NCBI GenBank assembly: GCA_902778625.1
Contig: CACYYM010000010.1
Coordinates: 62,001-126,000 of the forward strand
Source: an uncultured Bacteroidales bacterium
Lineage (GTDB): Bacteria > Bacteroidota > Bacteroidia > Bacteroidales > Bacteroidaceae
Reading direction: 5' to 3'
DNA length: 64,000 nucleotides
Made by a program: the position numbers and the translations under genes. How positions within the stretch are numbered: position 1 is the first letter of the stretch; the number at the start of each line of letters is the position of its first letter. Shown here in pieces: positions 15,970-26,817 of this stretch. The notes beneath the pieces were generated by a model. It was given only the letters and a program-made list of their open reading frames with translations, was not told the DNA's origin and made no database searches.

Positions 15970-16820
15970 ATGAAAAAACTGCTCTGGATAGGTATGCTCT
16001 TCGTGACCCTCAGCATGAGGGCACAATTCGACGCGGCGTTTACCAACACCTGGGCGTTGCAATCCCCAAGACGATGGTCATCAATGCCGATATGCCACTG
16101 TTCTTCATCGGACCCAAGCACGGCGTAGGTGCAGCTTTCCTCAACGACGACATCGGAGCCTTCTCGAACAAAAAGATACAGCTCCAGTACGCGTTCCACC
16201 AGAAGTTCCTCGGCGGCAGAGCAAGCATCGGCGTGCGACCGGCACTGCTCATGGTAGGCTTCGACGGCTCCGACCTCGAGTTGAACGACACCGGCGACCC
16301 AGCCTTCGCACAGAACGACATCAAGGGCAATGCCTTCGACCTCGACGTCGGACTGCGCTACACATACAAGAAGCTCTGGTACGCCGGCGTAAGTGCCACC
16401 CACCTGCTCGGCCCAACCGTCAAACTGGGCGACGACAAGACACACGAAGTCAGCATCGACCCCGTCATGATGGTGCAAGGCGGCTACAACCTCAGCTTCC
16501 GCCAGCCACGCTACAAACTGGCAATGGACGCGATGGTGCGCTCCGACCTCAAATTCTGGCGCGGCGACATCAACGCCCGACTCATGTACGACGGCAACAA
16601 GCACAAGCTCTACGGCGGCCTCATGTACAGCCCAACCATCAGCGTTGGCCTCCTGCTCGGATTCGACTTCCACGGCATCAACATCGGCTACTCCTACGAA
16701 GTCTATACCGGCGGCGTCGGAGCACTCAATGGAACACACGAAATACTCATCGGGTATCAGCATGACCTCGACGTCTTCAAGAAAGGAAAGAACCTCCACA
16801 AGAGTGTCCGACTACTCTAA
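15970..16820 (+). pseudogene. porP: PorP/SprF-family outer-membrane protein of the T9SS, frameshifted by an internal deletion
   Basis: From ATG 15970 one reads a signal peptide and mature start (MKKLLWIGMLFVTLSMRAQ, then FDAAFTNTWALQS). At about 16062 the PorP-like sequence continues only in another frame (PKTMVINADMPLFFIGPKHG onward to the stop at 16820). About 30 residues normally found between these parts (around the conserved NPAAAG region) are missing, so a deletion that is not a multiple of three has removed them. The remainder is a typical SprF barrel ending in DVFKKGKN. PorP/SprF anchors the rotary T9SS components to the outer membrane. It may be a true mutation or an assembly error; another porP copy may exist elsewhere. 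Confidence 0.8.
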
Positions 16821-16893
16821 ACGGCTCAATCATAAAAACCCCATAAAGTCCATTTAACCCATTAACCCCATAAGACCCATTTAATAAAACAAT

Positions 16894-18417
16894 ATGAAGA
16901 TAAAAAGTCTGCTTTTAGTAGGTGCAGCCCTCGGCTGCTTGGTCTTGGCCTCCTGCCTCGGCTCCAGCTCCTCGGCAAACGCCGTCGGAGGCGAAGTGAC
17001 AGGTTCCAAAGGCTCCTCCTTCTCGGAACCAACACCATACGGCATGGTTCCCGTACACAAAGGCTCACTCAAAATCGGCCTCGAGAACAACGACACACTG
17101 TGGGGCACAGAATACCCCCTGCGCGACATCAGCGTCGACGGATTCTGGATGGACGAGCATGAGATAAGCAATGCAAAGTACCGCCAGTTCGTCAACTGGG
17201 TGCGCGACAGCATCATTCGCGAACGCCTGGCCGACCCAGCCTTTGGCGGCGACGAAACATACAAAATCGAAGAAGACAAGGAGGGAAATCCCATCACGCC
17301 TCACCTCGACTGGAGCAAAGCCATTCCCTGGCGCAAAGCCAACGAGGACGAAGACCGCGCCATCCAAAGCGTATATGTCATTCACCCCATCGACGGAACA
17401 AAGATGCTCGACGCCAGCCAGATGAACTACCGCTACGAAATCTACGACTACGTAGCAGCGGCACAGCGTAAATACCGTCTCGACCCGGAAGAGCGCGACC
17501 TCAACACCGACCACCCCGTCAGCAACGAACAGGTCATCATCAGTAAGGACACCGCTTGGATCGACGACGACGGCAAGATCATCCGCCAAACCATCACACG
17601 TCCCCTCTCAGGGCCTTGGGACTTCCTCAACACGTACATTGTTAATATATATCCCGATACAACCTGTTGGGTAAACGACTTCCAGAATGCCGACAACGAG
17701 CGCTACATGAAGCTCTACTTCTCGAACCCTGCCTTCGACGACTATCCTGTCGTAGGCGTCACTTGGGAACAGGCAAATGCGTTCTGCGCATGGCGTACCA
17801 ACTTCCTCATGAAAGGCCTGGGCGACTACGCAAAATGGATACAGCGCTATCGCCTGCCAAGCGAAGTGGAATGGGAGTATGCAGCCCGCGGCAAGGAAGG
17901 CAACCCGTTCCCATGGGAAAGCCTTGAAGTCAAGAGCGACAAGGGATGCTTCTATGCCAACTTCAAGCCCGATCGCGGCAACTATACTCAGGACGGCTCG
18001 CTCATCACAAGCAAGTGCGGCATCTTCAGCGCCAACAGCAATGGCCTCTACGATATGGCTGGCAACGTGGCAGAATGGACAAGCACCGTATACACGGAAG
18101 CAGGCGTCGAAAGCATGGCCGACATGAACCCCGAGCTCTCCTACAATGCTGCCAAGGAAGATCCCTATCGCCTGAAGAAGAAATCAGTGCGCGGCGGCTC
18201 GTGGAAAGACCCAGAAAGCATGATACGAAGCGCATGGCGCTCCTACGAATACCAGAACCAGCCACGCTGCTTCATCGGATTCCGCTGCGTCCGCACAATG
18301 GTCAACGACAAGGCAGGCACCAACAAAGCCAGCGGCAGCTCAGCCAAAGGAGGCGGCAAGAGCTCGAAAGGCTCGTCCGCAGGACCCGCACTCAGCACGA
18401 GAAAAACTCGTCGCTAA
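16894..18417 (+). CDS. gldK: T9SS ring lipoprotein GldK/PorK
   Basis: 507 residues. Signal peptide with lipobox LVLASC (Cys about residue 21). The body is a formylglycine-generating-enzyme/SUMF1-like domain (DEHEISNAKYRQFVNWV, WRTNFLM, LPSEVEWEYAARG, GLYDMAGNVAEWTS, VRGGSWKDPESMIRSAWRSY, IGFRCVRT). GldK/PorK forms, with GldN/PorN, the large periplasmic ring under the outer membrane. The tail after residue 475 is Ser/Gly/Lys-rich. Start 73 bp after porP, within the operon. Confidence 0.94.
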   Translation: MKIKSLLLVGAALGCLVLASCLGSSSSANAVGGEVTGSKGSSFSEPTPYGMVPVHKGSLKIGLENNDTLWGTEYPLRDISVDGFWMDEHEISNAKYRQFVNWVRDSIIRERLADPAFGGDETYKIEEDKEGNPITPHLDWSKAIPWRKANEDEDRAIQSVYVIHPIDGTKMLDASQMNYRYEIYDYVAAAQRKYRLDPEERDLNTDHPVSNEQVIISKDTAWIDDDGKIIRQTITRPLSGPWDFLNTYIVNIYPDTTCWVNDFQNADNERYMKLYFSNPAFDDYPVVGVTWEQANAFCAWRTNFLMKGLGDYAKWIQRYRLPSEVEWEYAARGKEGNPFPWESLEVKSDKGCFYANFKPDRGNYTQDGSLITSKCGIFSANSNGLYDMAGNVAEWTSTVYTEAGVESMADMNPELSYNAAKEDPYRLKKKSVRGGSWKDPESMIRSAWRSYEYQNQPRCFIGFRCVRTMVNDKAGTNKASGSSAKGGGKSSKGSSAGPALSTRKTRR

Positions 18418-18463
18418 AACAACATTCCAATCGCAAAACAACAAAAGAAAAGATACATAAGAC

Positions 18464-19351
18464 ATGAATCCCATAGCTAAATTGCAGAAATGGATGGACT
18501 CGCCATCCGGACAAGTGTTTATGAATTACGCCTACAGCTGGGGCGCAGCCGTCGTGGTCTTAGGTGCACTGTTCAAACTGACTCACATCCCTGGAGCCAA
18601 CGAAATTCTGTTCATCAGTATGATAACCGAGGTGCTCGTCTTCTTCATCTCCGGTTTCGAAAAGACCTACGAGAAAGTTCCTCGTGCCGAAGGCGAAGGT
18701 GCAGTGGCAGGCGGTCAGGCAATCGTCGTTGCCGGCGGCGCACCCCTCCCCGAAGGAGCTGAAGTGCCGGAAGGCCCCATCGTGATTGGCGGAGGCGGTC
18801 CCGCAGTGATTGGCGGTGGCGGTGCTACCGTAATCGGTGGTGGCGCAGTTGCTGGCGGGCCAATCGATCCCGAAGCCCTCGCAGCCGGTACTGGCCTTAG
18901 TGCAGCAGCAGCCAACCTCGCAGCAGCAGGTCAGGCAGCAGCCCAGGCTCAGCTTGCCCTCGAACAGATACAGAACGGCGGGCCTACGGTGGACGCCAAC
19001 CAAATCAAGGCTACCGACCCTGCTTCCATCGAAGAAGCTATCACGAACTACGCAGAAGAACTTGCCGAGCTTACCGAAGTCTTCTCTCGCGTCAAGAAGC
19101 AAGCAGAACGCATGTCAACGGACAGCGAAGAGATGGAGAACCTCAACCGTTCCATCACAGGCATCGCTACCGTTTACGAACTCCAGCTTCGCAACATCAG
19201 CAAGCAAGTCAGCACCATCGAGCAGATTGACGAGCAAACACGCCGCATGGCACAGCAAATCGAGGAGCTCAACAACGTCTATGCCCGCATGATTAAGGCG
19301 CTGACCGTCAACATGAAGACTGTGCCCGGCGCAGAAGAAAGCGAGAAATAA
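18464..19351 (+). CDS. gldL: T9SS inner-membrane motor protein GldL/PorL
   Basis: 295 residues, closer to PorL than to the shorter flavobacterial GldL. Two transmembrane helices lie at about 22-42 and 47-68, with the conserved FKLTHIPGANEILFIS region and a Glu (residue about 59) in the second helix expected to take part in proton flow. Residues 85-165 are a Gly/Ala-rich low-complexity segment (IGGGGPAVIGGGG), followed by a coiled-coil-like cytoplasmic tail. With GldM it forms the proton-driven rotary motor powering T9SS export. Confidence 0.94.
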   Translation: MNPIAKLQKWMDSPSGQVFMNYAYSWGAAVVVLGALFKLTHIPGANEILFISMITEVLVFFISGFEKTYEKVPRAEGEGAVAGGQAIVVAGGAPLPEGAEVPEGPIVIGGGGPAVIGGGGATVIGGGAVAGGPIDPEALAAGTGLSAAAANLAAAGQAAAQAQLALEQIQNGGPTVDANQIKATDPASIEEAITNYAEELAELTEVFSRVKKQAERMSTDSEEMENLNRSITGIATVYELQLRNISKQVSTIEQIDEQTRRMAQQIEELNNVYARMIKALTVNMKTVPGAEESEK

Positions 19352-19406
19352 AGGACTCTGAGCCTATATTCAGAGTATTCAGAATAATCCGATTATTCAG
19401 ATAGAA

Positions 19407-20972
19407 ATGCCAATCAAGAAGAAAAGGATATCCCCTCGCCAGAAGATGATCAACCTGATGTACCTGGTCCTCTTGGCCATGCTGGCACTCAACGTGTCGA
19501 GCGACGTACTGAACGGTTTCTCTCTTGTGGCGGACGGACTGAAGAAGAGTACCGAGAATGCCTCGAAATCGAACATGGGCATCTACAGCACCTTCGACCA
19601 GCAGATGAAGGACAACCCCGCGAAGGTGAAGGAATGGTACGAGAAGGCACAGTATGTGCGCGGCATGAGCGACTCTCTCTACAATCTGGCAGAGGAACTC
19701 AAGGAAGCCATCGTCCGTAAGAGCGACGGCAAGGAAGCCGACATCAACAACATAAAGAACCGCGAGGACTTGGAAGCGAGCACACAGGTCATGCTTGCTC
19801 CGGGCACAGGGCGCGGCAAAGAACTCTACAACGCCATCAACAACTATCGCGAACGCATCGTGAAGATGGTGACGGACAAGGAGAAGAAGGACATCATCAC
19901 CAGCAACCTCGCCACCGACGTGCCCACAAAGGCAAAGATCCTTGGCAAGAACTGGCAGGAGTACGCCTTCGAGAATATGCCCACGGCAGCCGCCGTGACG
20001 TTGCTCACCAAGTTGCAGAACGACGTCCGCTATGCTGAAGGCGAGGTGCTCCACAACCTTGTGAGCAACATCGACGTCAAAGATATTCGCGTCAACCAGC
20101 TGAATGCCTACGTCATCCCCAATGCGGTGACCGTCGTGCAAGGCGGACGCTTCAGCGCACAGATCATCATGGCTGCTGTCGACACGACGCGCCGCCCGAC
20201 CATCTACATCGGAGGGCGTGAGATACAGAGCGACAAGGGCTACTACGAAACGGTGTGCTCGAAGACGGGCGACTTCACGTTTAGCGGTTACATTGAGATG
20301 CTGAACGGTTCCGGAGAGAAAGTTCGTCGCGACTTCTCGCAGAAGTACAGCGTCGTAGCTCCCAGTGCAACAGTCAGCGCAGACATCATGAACGTCCTCT
20401 ATGCAGGCTACGACAACCCGATGAGCGTCTCGGTTCCCGGCATCCCCAGCAGCAAGCTGCGCGTCAGCATGACTGGCGGCAATTTCGAGCAGAAGGGTGA
20501 AGGCAAATACATCGCCAGACCGACGACGCCCGGCACAGAAGCCATCATCACCGTTGCAGCCGAAAGCGAAGGACGCATGCAAGAAATGGGCAAGTTCACT
20601 TTCCGAGTGCGTAAGTTGCCCGACCCGACAGCCTACATTGCCTACGCTGCTGAAGGCGGCGGCGACACGCATTTCACAGGCGGCGGTCTGTCGAAGCAAA
20701 TCCTTATGGGCACTGAAGGTATCGGCGCAGCCATCGACGACGGTCTGCTTAACATCGCCTTCCGCGTCAACAGCTTCGAAATCGTCTTCTTCGATGCAAT
20801 GGGCAACGCCGTGCCCTACCAAAGCAACGGTGCAAAGTTCTCCGACCAACAGAAGGCGCAGATGCGCGGCTTGGCTCGCAACAAGCGATTCTACATCAGA
20901 GAGATACACGCCACAGGCCCCGACGGCATAGAGCGTACGCTCAACGGTGTCATGGAGGTCATTATAAAGTAA
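19407..20972 (+). CDS. gldM: T9SS motor shaft protein GldM/PorM
   Basis: 521 residues. A single transmembrane helix near the N-terminus (about 14-34, MINLMYLVLLAMLALNVS) is followed by a long periplasmic region: a helical bundle (about 40-220) and beta-rich D2-D4 domains. The IKKKRISPRQKMINLMYLVL beginning is highly characteristic. GldM spans the periplasm and transmits rotation from GldL to the GldK/N ring. A long open frame antisense to it is a codon-bias shadow. Confidence 0.95.
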   Translation: MPIKKKRISPRQKMINLMYLVLLAMLALNVSSDVLNGFSLVADGLKKSTENASKSNMGIYSTFDQQMKDNPAKVKEWYEKAQYVRGMSDSLYNLAEELKEAIVRKSDGKEADINNIKNREDLEASTQVMLAPGTGRGKELYNAINNYRERIVKMVTDKEKKDIITSNLATDVPTKAKILGKNWQEYAFENMPTAAAVTLLTKLQNDVRYAEGEVLHNLVSNIDVKDIRVNQLNAYVIPNAVTVVQGGRFSAQIIMAAVDTTRRPTIYIGGREIQSDKGYYETVCSKTGDFTFSGYIEMLNGSGEKVRRDFSQKYSVVAPSATVSADIMNVLYAGYDNPMSVSVPGIPSSKLRVSMTGGNFEQKGEGKYIARPTTPGTEAIITVAAESEGRMQEMGKFTFRVRKLPDPTAYIAYAAEGGGDTHFTGGGLSKQILMGTEGIGAAIDDGLLNIAFRVNSFEIVFFDAMGNAVPYQSNGAKFSDQQKAQMRGLARNKRFYIREIHATGPDGIERTLNGVMEVIIK

Positions 20973-20990
20973 CAAGTAACATTAAAAGAT

Positions 20991-22064
20991 ATGAAGCGCA
21001 TACTTTTTCTCATAACGGTCACGCTCCTCGTGGCAGGTCCCGCAACGGCACAGCCGACGAAGCGTCGTACCACACCCGAAACCACGCAACAGCAGCAGGC
21101 AGGCAAATCCTCTGCCACCGACCGTGCATCGCTGATGTTCCCAACTACGGCAGCCATGCCAGACGACGTGGTCTGGAAGCGTGACATCTATCGCCAACTC
21201 GACCTGACGAAGGACAAGAATGCTCCGATGTACTATCCCGTTGAGCCTATGGGCAAGCAGGTGAACCTTTTCACCTATCTGTTCCGCCTGATCCTCACAG
21301 GACGTGTCAACGCTTACACTTACAAACTCGACGGCAACGAGTCGTTCGATGAAAAGGACAAACTCCCCGTTAAGGATATGCTCGAGCGTTACGGCATCTA
21401 TTACGAGGAGAACGGCGGCAAGATGACCGTGGCCGACAGCGACGTGCCAAGCGCCGAAGCAACACGCTATTACCTCAAGGAAAGCATCTACATGGACCAG
21501 CGCACAGGTACCTTCACAACCAAGGTGACTGCCCTGTGCCCCGTCCTCATGCGAGGCGCCGACGAGTTCAGCAGCGATGCAACGCCCTACCCGCTCTTTT
21601 GGGTGAAGTACGACGACGTGGCTCCTTGGCTCGCTAAGCTCCCCATGATGCCCAGCGACCTCAACAACGTCACCAACATGACCGCCGACGACTTCTTCGC
21701 CATGAACCGCTACGACGGCAAAATCTACAAGACCAACAACATGCAGGGCAAGATGCTCCACAACTACTGCGAGACGGACAGCGACATGGTGGCCGAGCAG
21801 AAGCGCATCGAGAAACAGATAGACGACTTCGAAAAGAACGTCTGGGGCAACGGCTTCCTGCCCGACACAACCAAGAAAGACAGCCTTGACGCTGAGATGG
21901 AATCGGCTGAGAAGAAACCATCGAAGGGTTTGCTGTTCGGAAAGAAGAGTGCTAAGCCTAAGAGCTCCGAAGGCACCGCAAACGACACTGCCAACAAGAA
22001 GGAGAAGAGCGAATCGTCCGCCAACACCTCCGCCCGCGTCAGTGCCCGTCGCCAGAGAAGGTAA
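20991..22064 (+). CDS. gldN: T9SS ring protein GldN/PorN
   Basis: 357 residues with a signal peptide (1-18). The conserved DDVVWKRDIYRQLDLTKDKN block at about residue 60, YPVEPMGKQVNLFTYLFRLI and FWVKYDDVAPWLAKLP identify GldN. It forms the periplasmic ring with GldK and contacts GldM. The C-terminal 90 residues are a Lys/Ser-rich low-complexity tail. Last gene of the operon, 18 bp after gldM, with a strong terminator downstream. Confidence 0.94.
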   Translation: MKRILFLITVTLLVAGPATAQPTKRRTTPETTQQQQAGKSSATDRASLMFPTTAAMPDDVVWKRDIYRQLDLTKDKNAPMYYPVEPMGKQVNLFTYLFRLILTGRVNAYTYKLDGNESFDEKDKLPVKDMLERYGIYYEENGGKMTVADSDVPSAEATRYYLKESIYMDQRTGTFTTKVTALCPVLMRGADEFSSDATPYPLFWVKYDDVAPWLAKLPMMPSDLNNVTNMTADDFFAMNRYDGKIYKTNNMQGKMLHNYCETDSDMVAEQKRIEKQIDDFEKNVWGNGFLPDTTKKDSLDAEMESAEKKPSKGLLFGKKSAKPKSSEGTANDTANKKEKSESSANTSARVSARRQRR

Positions 22065-22088
22065 AAGCAGAAGACATAAAACGAATCA

Positions 22089-22123
22089 GAGGGCGTTTCC
22101 GTTTTGGAGACGCCCTCTTTTTG
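22089..22123 (+). terminator. Intrinsic terminator of the T9SS operon
   Basis: GAGGGCGTTTCC and GGAGACGCCCTC form a strong GC-rich hairpin with a GTTTT loop, followed by TTTTT. Confidence 0.88.
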
Positions 22124-22149
22124 TGCTGTAACCGCAGATTGAACAGCAT

Positions 22150-22252
22150 GAACAGATTCCTTCCGGCTCGCAAACTAAGAATTAAATACGCTTGAACAGA
22201 TTACTTCCGGATCGCGAACTAAGAATTAAATTCGCTTGAACAGATTACTTCG
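22150..22252. repeat. 44-bp tandem repeat (two 22-bp half units), 2.3 copies
   Basis: GAACAGATT..CTTCCGG begins at 22150, 22194 and 22238, 44 bp apart, that is twice 22. Each 44-mer can be read as two 22-bp words both starting GAAC/AAAC and ending CGC or CGCTT. It leads without a break into array R4 and may be a diverged part of it. Confidence 0.75.
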
Positions 22253-22267
22253 TTCGGACGGATTTGC

Positions 22268-22432
22268 AATCCAACAGCCGACAGCACCACTCCCAACAGG
22301 TCACGACACACGACGGCACAGGGGGCATTTCCAAACGTCGCAGGCTAGGTTCATTATAGATACATGTATGTATAATTATAGATTCATGTATGTATAATTA
22401 TAGATACATGTATGTATAACGAACATCACGTG
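22268..22432. repeat. 22-bp palindromic array R4 with the 76-bp AT-rich centre
   Basis: The AT-rich block runs from GTTCATTATA (22349) to TATAACGAAC (ends 22424), 76 bp as in R2 and R6, with cores at 22362 (ACATG), 22384 (TCATG) and 22406 (ACATG). Upstream in phase are degenerate cores at 22340 (GCAGG), 22318 (ACAGG), 22296 (ACAGG) and 22274 (ACAGC). After the block a CACGTG word is shifted by 2 bp. It lies between the convergent gldN and InlB-repeat genes. Confidence 0.8.
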
Positions 22433-22455
22433 CGGGGTTTTACGATGAGGCAAAT

Positions 22456-22493
22456 GAAAATGGGGAACGCGGCATTTCGCATTCCCCATTTTC
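22456..22493. terminator. Bidirectional terminator hairpin
   Basis: GAAAATGGGGAA (22456-22467) pairs with TTCCCCATTTTC (22482-22493), 12 bp perfect, 45 bp beyond the stop of the leftward gene ending at 22538. Confidence 0.65.
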
Positions 22494-22537
22494 GTTCGTC
22501 AAAAGCCCGAATCGGCCCTGGCGTTTATTCAACTATC

Positions 22538-24412
22538 TTACTTAACAGCAATCTTCTTGCCGTTGACGATATAGATGCCCTTAGTGGCGTTGCTTACACG
22601 GCGGCCTTGCAAGTCGAAGATTGCGCTGTTGCCAGCGTTCGGCTTAACACTTGTAATGGCATCTGCGTTGTCAAGAATACCGATACGGATAATTGCATCA
22701 GCCACAACCTGGCTGGCAGGCAGTTGCAGATAAGCAGACTGTGCAGGCAGTTGGAATCCTTCTGCAGGAACAGGAATGAAGCCGTTCGAGTCAGCATTGT
22801 AAATGTAATCTACGGTTGCAGCATCCTGTCCGGCAGGGTACAATGCTATTCCCTGGATAGTTGCGACGAAGTAATCGACGAAGGCATTGCTCTCGGTTGT
22901 TTCATCGGCATAAGGAATCATGTAGGTCTGACCCACCTCGGCAATGAGCATAACACCCGTGCCAGCAGGAACAACCTGAATCTCCTCAAGGAGAGCATAG
23001 TTGATAGCGCTATTGTAGCCTGTAGCAATGTATGCTTTCACGTCGCTATCAGTGAAGTCCAAAGCCCTTGAGCAGCTGAACATGGTGTACTGCTGTGTGG
23101 GTGTAAAGAACTCAACAATGGCCTCATAGGTTGCCTCAACGGTGATGTCGCCTGTCACGAACTCGATGACATACTTGCCATCAACAAGTTCAACGGGCTC
23201 GTCGTTGACCTTAAGTGTAACAGCATAGCCGTCTCTTTCCTCGACTGTAACGTTAACGGTTGCACCGTACTGAGGAGTCATATTGTCAACGGTCACACCG
23301 TCGCCGATAACCGTCACGGTGTAAGTCTCGAGATCCCACTGAGCGACACAAGTGATATTCTCTGCAGGCATCCTCTCAGGAACTGCAGGCTCCCAGCCAC
23401 GGAAGGTGTGACCTTCCCATTCGGGATCTGCGGGAGCAGACACCTCGGTGTCATAATCCTGTGTGATGGAGGCTATCTCCACGCCAGCGCCGTTGGTGTC
23501 AAAAGAAATAGTATACTGGTTAATCGTGAATGTACCCGTTACGGTAACATCCTCGTCGGGCATTGTTTCAGGTGCCTCGCTCCAGCCAGAGAAGGTGTAG
23601 CCTTCCTTCGTTGGCTCCTCTATCAGCACGATTGCTGCGCCATACTCCAGTGTCTCTCTTGAAAATTCCTCACCGTCGACGACATAGATAACGTCCCAGC
23701 TGTTGATTGTCCACAGAGCCGTGTAGGTATTCTCACCTTCGGGCATCGTGGTGGGCAGCTCGGGATCCCAGCCTGCAAAGGTGTAGCCTTCCTTGGTGGG
23801 AGGTTCGGGAGCGGTCACTTCGGAGCCGACGTCCTGCGTAATGGAGTCGATAGTGCTGCCGCCGTCGGTATTGAAGATGATTGTACCCTGTGCAGGAGGT
23901 GCCGGTGCCTCGATTGTCCAGGTGAAATCTTTCTGGCCTTTATACTGGTGAGGGTTGTCGTTGCTGGCTTCAATAAGCAAGATGTCCTTGACCGTTACCG
24001 TGTAGTCGCCAGGAACGACTGCAGCGTCGATGTTGACAGTAACGATAGCGACAGCACCTTCCTTGCCGGTCAGTGCAACGCCATCTGCGCCGTAGCAGGT
24101 GAAGTGGATGCCGTCGTCAGAAACGGTTGTGGTAAGCTGTGCGTCGTATTCTTCCGGATAGCGACTTCCTTCGCCGTCAACGACAACTGCACTTTCGAAG
24201 GTAACGCCTTCAGGCAGCACCAGCGTACAATTCCATATCGTAACCGGATTTGTGTTCGACATGTACAGGGTCAACTCGGCAGAACTTCCAGCCTGACCAG
24301 GTTCGCCCCATGCTTCGATGCGATACGCCTCGTTCATCGTGTTCTCCGTTTCAGCAGCCATACCGCCAAGGCACAGCGCAAACAGAGCAATCAAAGAGAA
24401 AAATTTTTTCAT
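22538..24412 (-). CDS. InlB B-repeat surface protein with T9SS-type C-terminal signal
   Basis: 624 residues. Signal peptide 1-20. Residues about 25-150 form a cohesin-like domain (ELTLYMSNTNPVTIWNCTLVL). Three to four Listeria/Bacteroides B-repeats follow (about 190-400), each with a TKEGYTFAGW or similar motif and a TMPxxxxTxTAxW end. The final segment (FDLQGRRVSNATKGIYIVNG, then KKIAVK) is a type A T9SS sorting tail, so the protein is likely exported by the system encoded next to it and displayed on the surface, possibly as an adhesin. A perfect promoter lies upstream at 24458-24489. Confidence 0.85.
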   Translation of the reverse strand: MKKFFSLIALFALCLGGMAAETENTMNEAYRIEAWGEPGQAGSSAELTLYMSNTNPVTIWNCTLVLPEGVTFESAVVVDGEGSRYPEEYDAQLTTTVSDDGIHFTCYGADGVALTGKEGAVAIVTVNIDAAVVPGDYTVTVKDILLIEASNDNPHQYKGQKDFTWTIEAPAPPAQGTIIFNTDGGSTIDSITQDVGSEVTAPEPPTKEGYTFAGWDPELPTTMPEGENTYTALWTINSWDVIYVVDGEEFSRETLEYGAAIVLIEEPTKEGYTFSGWSEAPETMPDEDVTVTGTFTINQYTISFDTNGAGVEIASITQDYDTEVSAPADPEWEGHTFRGWEPAVPERMPAENITCVAQWDLETYTVTVIGDGVTVDNMTPQYGATVNVTVEERDGYAVTLKVNDEPVELVDGKYVIEFVTGDITVEATYEAIVEFFTPTQQYTMFSCSRALDFTDSDVKAYIATGYNSAINYALLEEIQVVPAGTGVMLIAEVGQTYMIPYADETTESNAFVDYFVATIQGIALYPAGQDAATVDYIYNADSNGFIPVPAEGFQLPAQSAYLQLPASQVVADAIIRIGILDNADAITSVKPNAGNSAIFDLQGRRVSNATKGIYIVNGKKIAVK

Positions 24413-24457
24413 AGTGTTTTGTTTATGAGATTATTGAATGTTGAGTCTATTTGCGCA

Positions 24458-24489
24458 CAAAGTTATGAACATTTATTCAAAACGCCAAA
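24458..24489 (-). promoter_or_regulatory. Promoter of the InlB-repeat gene
   Basis: On the minus strand TTTG (24486-24489), 20 bp and TAACTTTG (24458-24465) fit the Bacteroidetes consensus exactly; the ATG is 45 bp downstream. Confidence 0.85.
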
Positions 24490-24542
24490 CGAAACGATTA
24501 GTTTTTTTGAAAATGTCACTATATTGCACTACATTATATAAT

Positions 24543-24583
24543 AATAAAGCCGCCCCATCCTTTCGGACGAGACGGCCTTTATT
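24543..24583. terminator. Terminator downstream of groEL
   Basis: AATAAAGCCG..CATCC and GGACGAGACGG..TTTATT form an inverted repeat around TTTCG. It lies 42 bp past the groEL stop and can also stop rightward transcription. Confidence 0.65.
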
Positions 24584-24624
24584 GTTCTCCCTCTCTCTTG
24601 GAGAAGACAAAGGTGAGAGGCTTT

Positions 24625-26265
<1,641 letters not shown>

Positions 26266-26300
26266 CTATGATTTAAAAGTTAAGAATTTAGGATTGATTA

Positions 26301-26573
26301 TTAACACAAAACTGCCACGACGTCGCTCTGTCGCATGATGAGGAACTTCTTTCCTTCCAGTTCGAGTTCGGTGCCGGCGTATTTGCCATAGAGCACTTTA
26401 TCGCCCTCCTTGAGGACCATTTCTTCGTCTTTCGTGCCATTACCTACGGCAACGATTGTGCCCTTCAAGGGCTTCTCCTTTGCGGTATCGGGAATGATGA
26501 TGCCGCCTACTGTCTTTGTCTCTGCAGGTGCGGGCTCAATAAGCACGCGGTCTGCCAATGGTTTTACGTTCAT
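26301..26573 (-). CDS. groS: Co-chaperonin GroES
   Basis: 90 residues. [20 protein letters not shown] with the mobile loop ([22 protein letters not shown]) and [20 protein letters not shown] are diagnostic. It caps the GroEL ring. First gene of groES-groEL. Two palindromes in the 5' region (26622-26669) may be repressor sites. Confidence 0.97.
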   Translation of the reverse strand: MNVKPLADRVLIEPAPAETKTVGGIIIPDTAKEKPLKGTIVAVGNGTKDEEMVLKEGDKVLYGKYAGTELELEGKKFLIMRQSDVVAVLC

Positions 26574-26621
26574 TGTCTTATTATATTAGTTAATTAAACA
26601 TTCCACACTCTTATATACAAA

Positions 26622-26687
26622 GTGCGTGCCAAAACGTTTGACACGCACAATTATCTGTCAGGACTGACAAAATTTCATACAAAGGCA
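26622..26687 (-). promoter_or_regulatory. Candidate groESL promoter and operator palindromes
   Basis: On the minus strand a near-consensus -7 box TGCCTTTG lies at 26680-26687. Just downstream come TGTCAGGACTGACA (26656-26669, a perfect 14-bp palindrome apart from the two centre bases) and a 27-bp inverted repeat at 26622-26648 with arms GTGCGTG and CACGCAC around CAAAACGTTTG. No CIRCE element is visible. Position suggests a heat-shock operator overlapping the transcription start; the regulator is unknown. Confidence 0.5.
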
Positions 26688-26721
26688 CACTCTATTTTCC
26701 AACTTTGGCAGAAGCATTTGC

Positions 26722-26807
26722 AAACGCCGCACGCGGAAATGCAAAACGCCGCACGCGGAAATTGCAATCCCCGCACGCGGAGATGGCCATCGCCGCAGGC
26801 GGGGATT
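26722..26807. repeat. 22-bp palindromic array R5 (GC-type), four units
   Basis: Cores GCACG at 26729, 26751 and 26773 and GCAGG at 26795, each 22 bp apart. Ends about 11 bp before the stop codon of the leftward yfhO-like gene (26818), hence directly 3' of it. Confidence 0.9.
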
Positions 26808-26817
26808 TTAACTTTCC

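Noticed and set aside
19308..20975. Long open frame (555 codons) antisense to gldM
   Set aside because: Shadow of gldM; composition (Val/Ala/Asp/His-rich) is typical of antisense frames in this genome.
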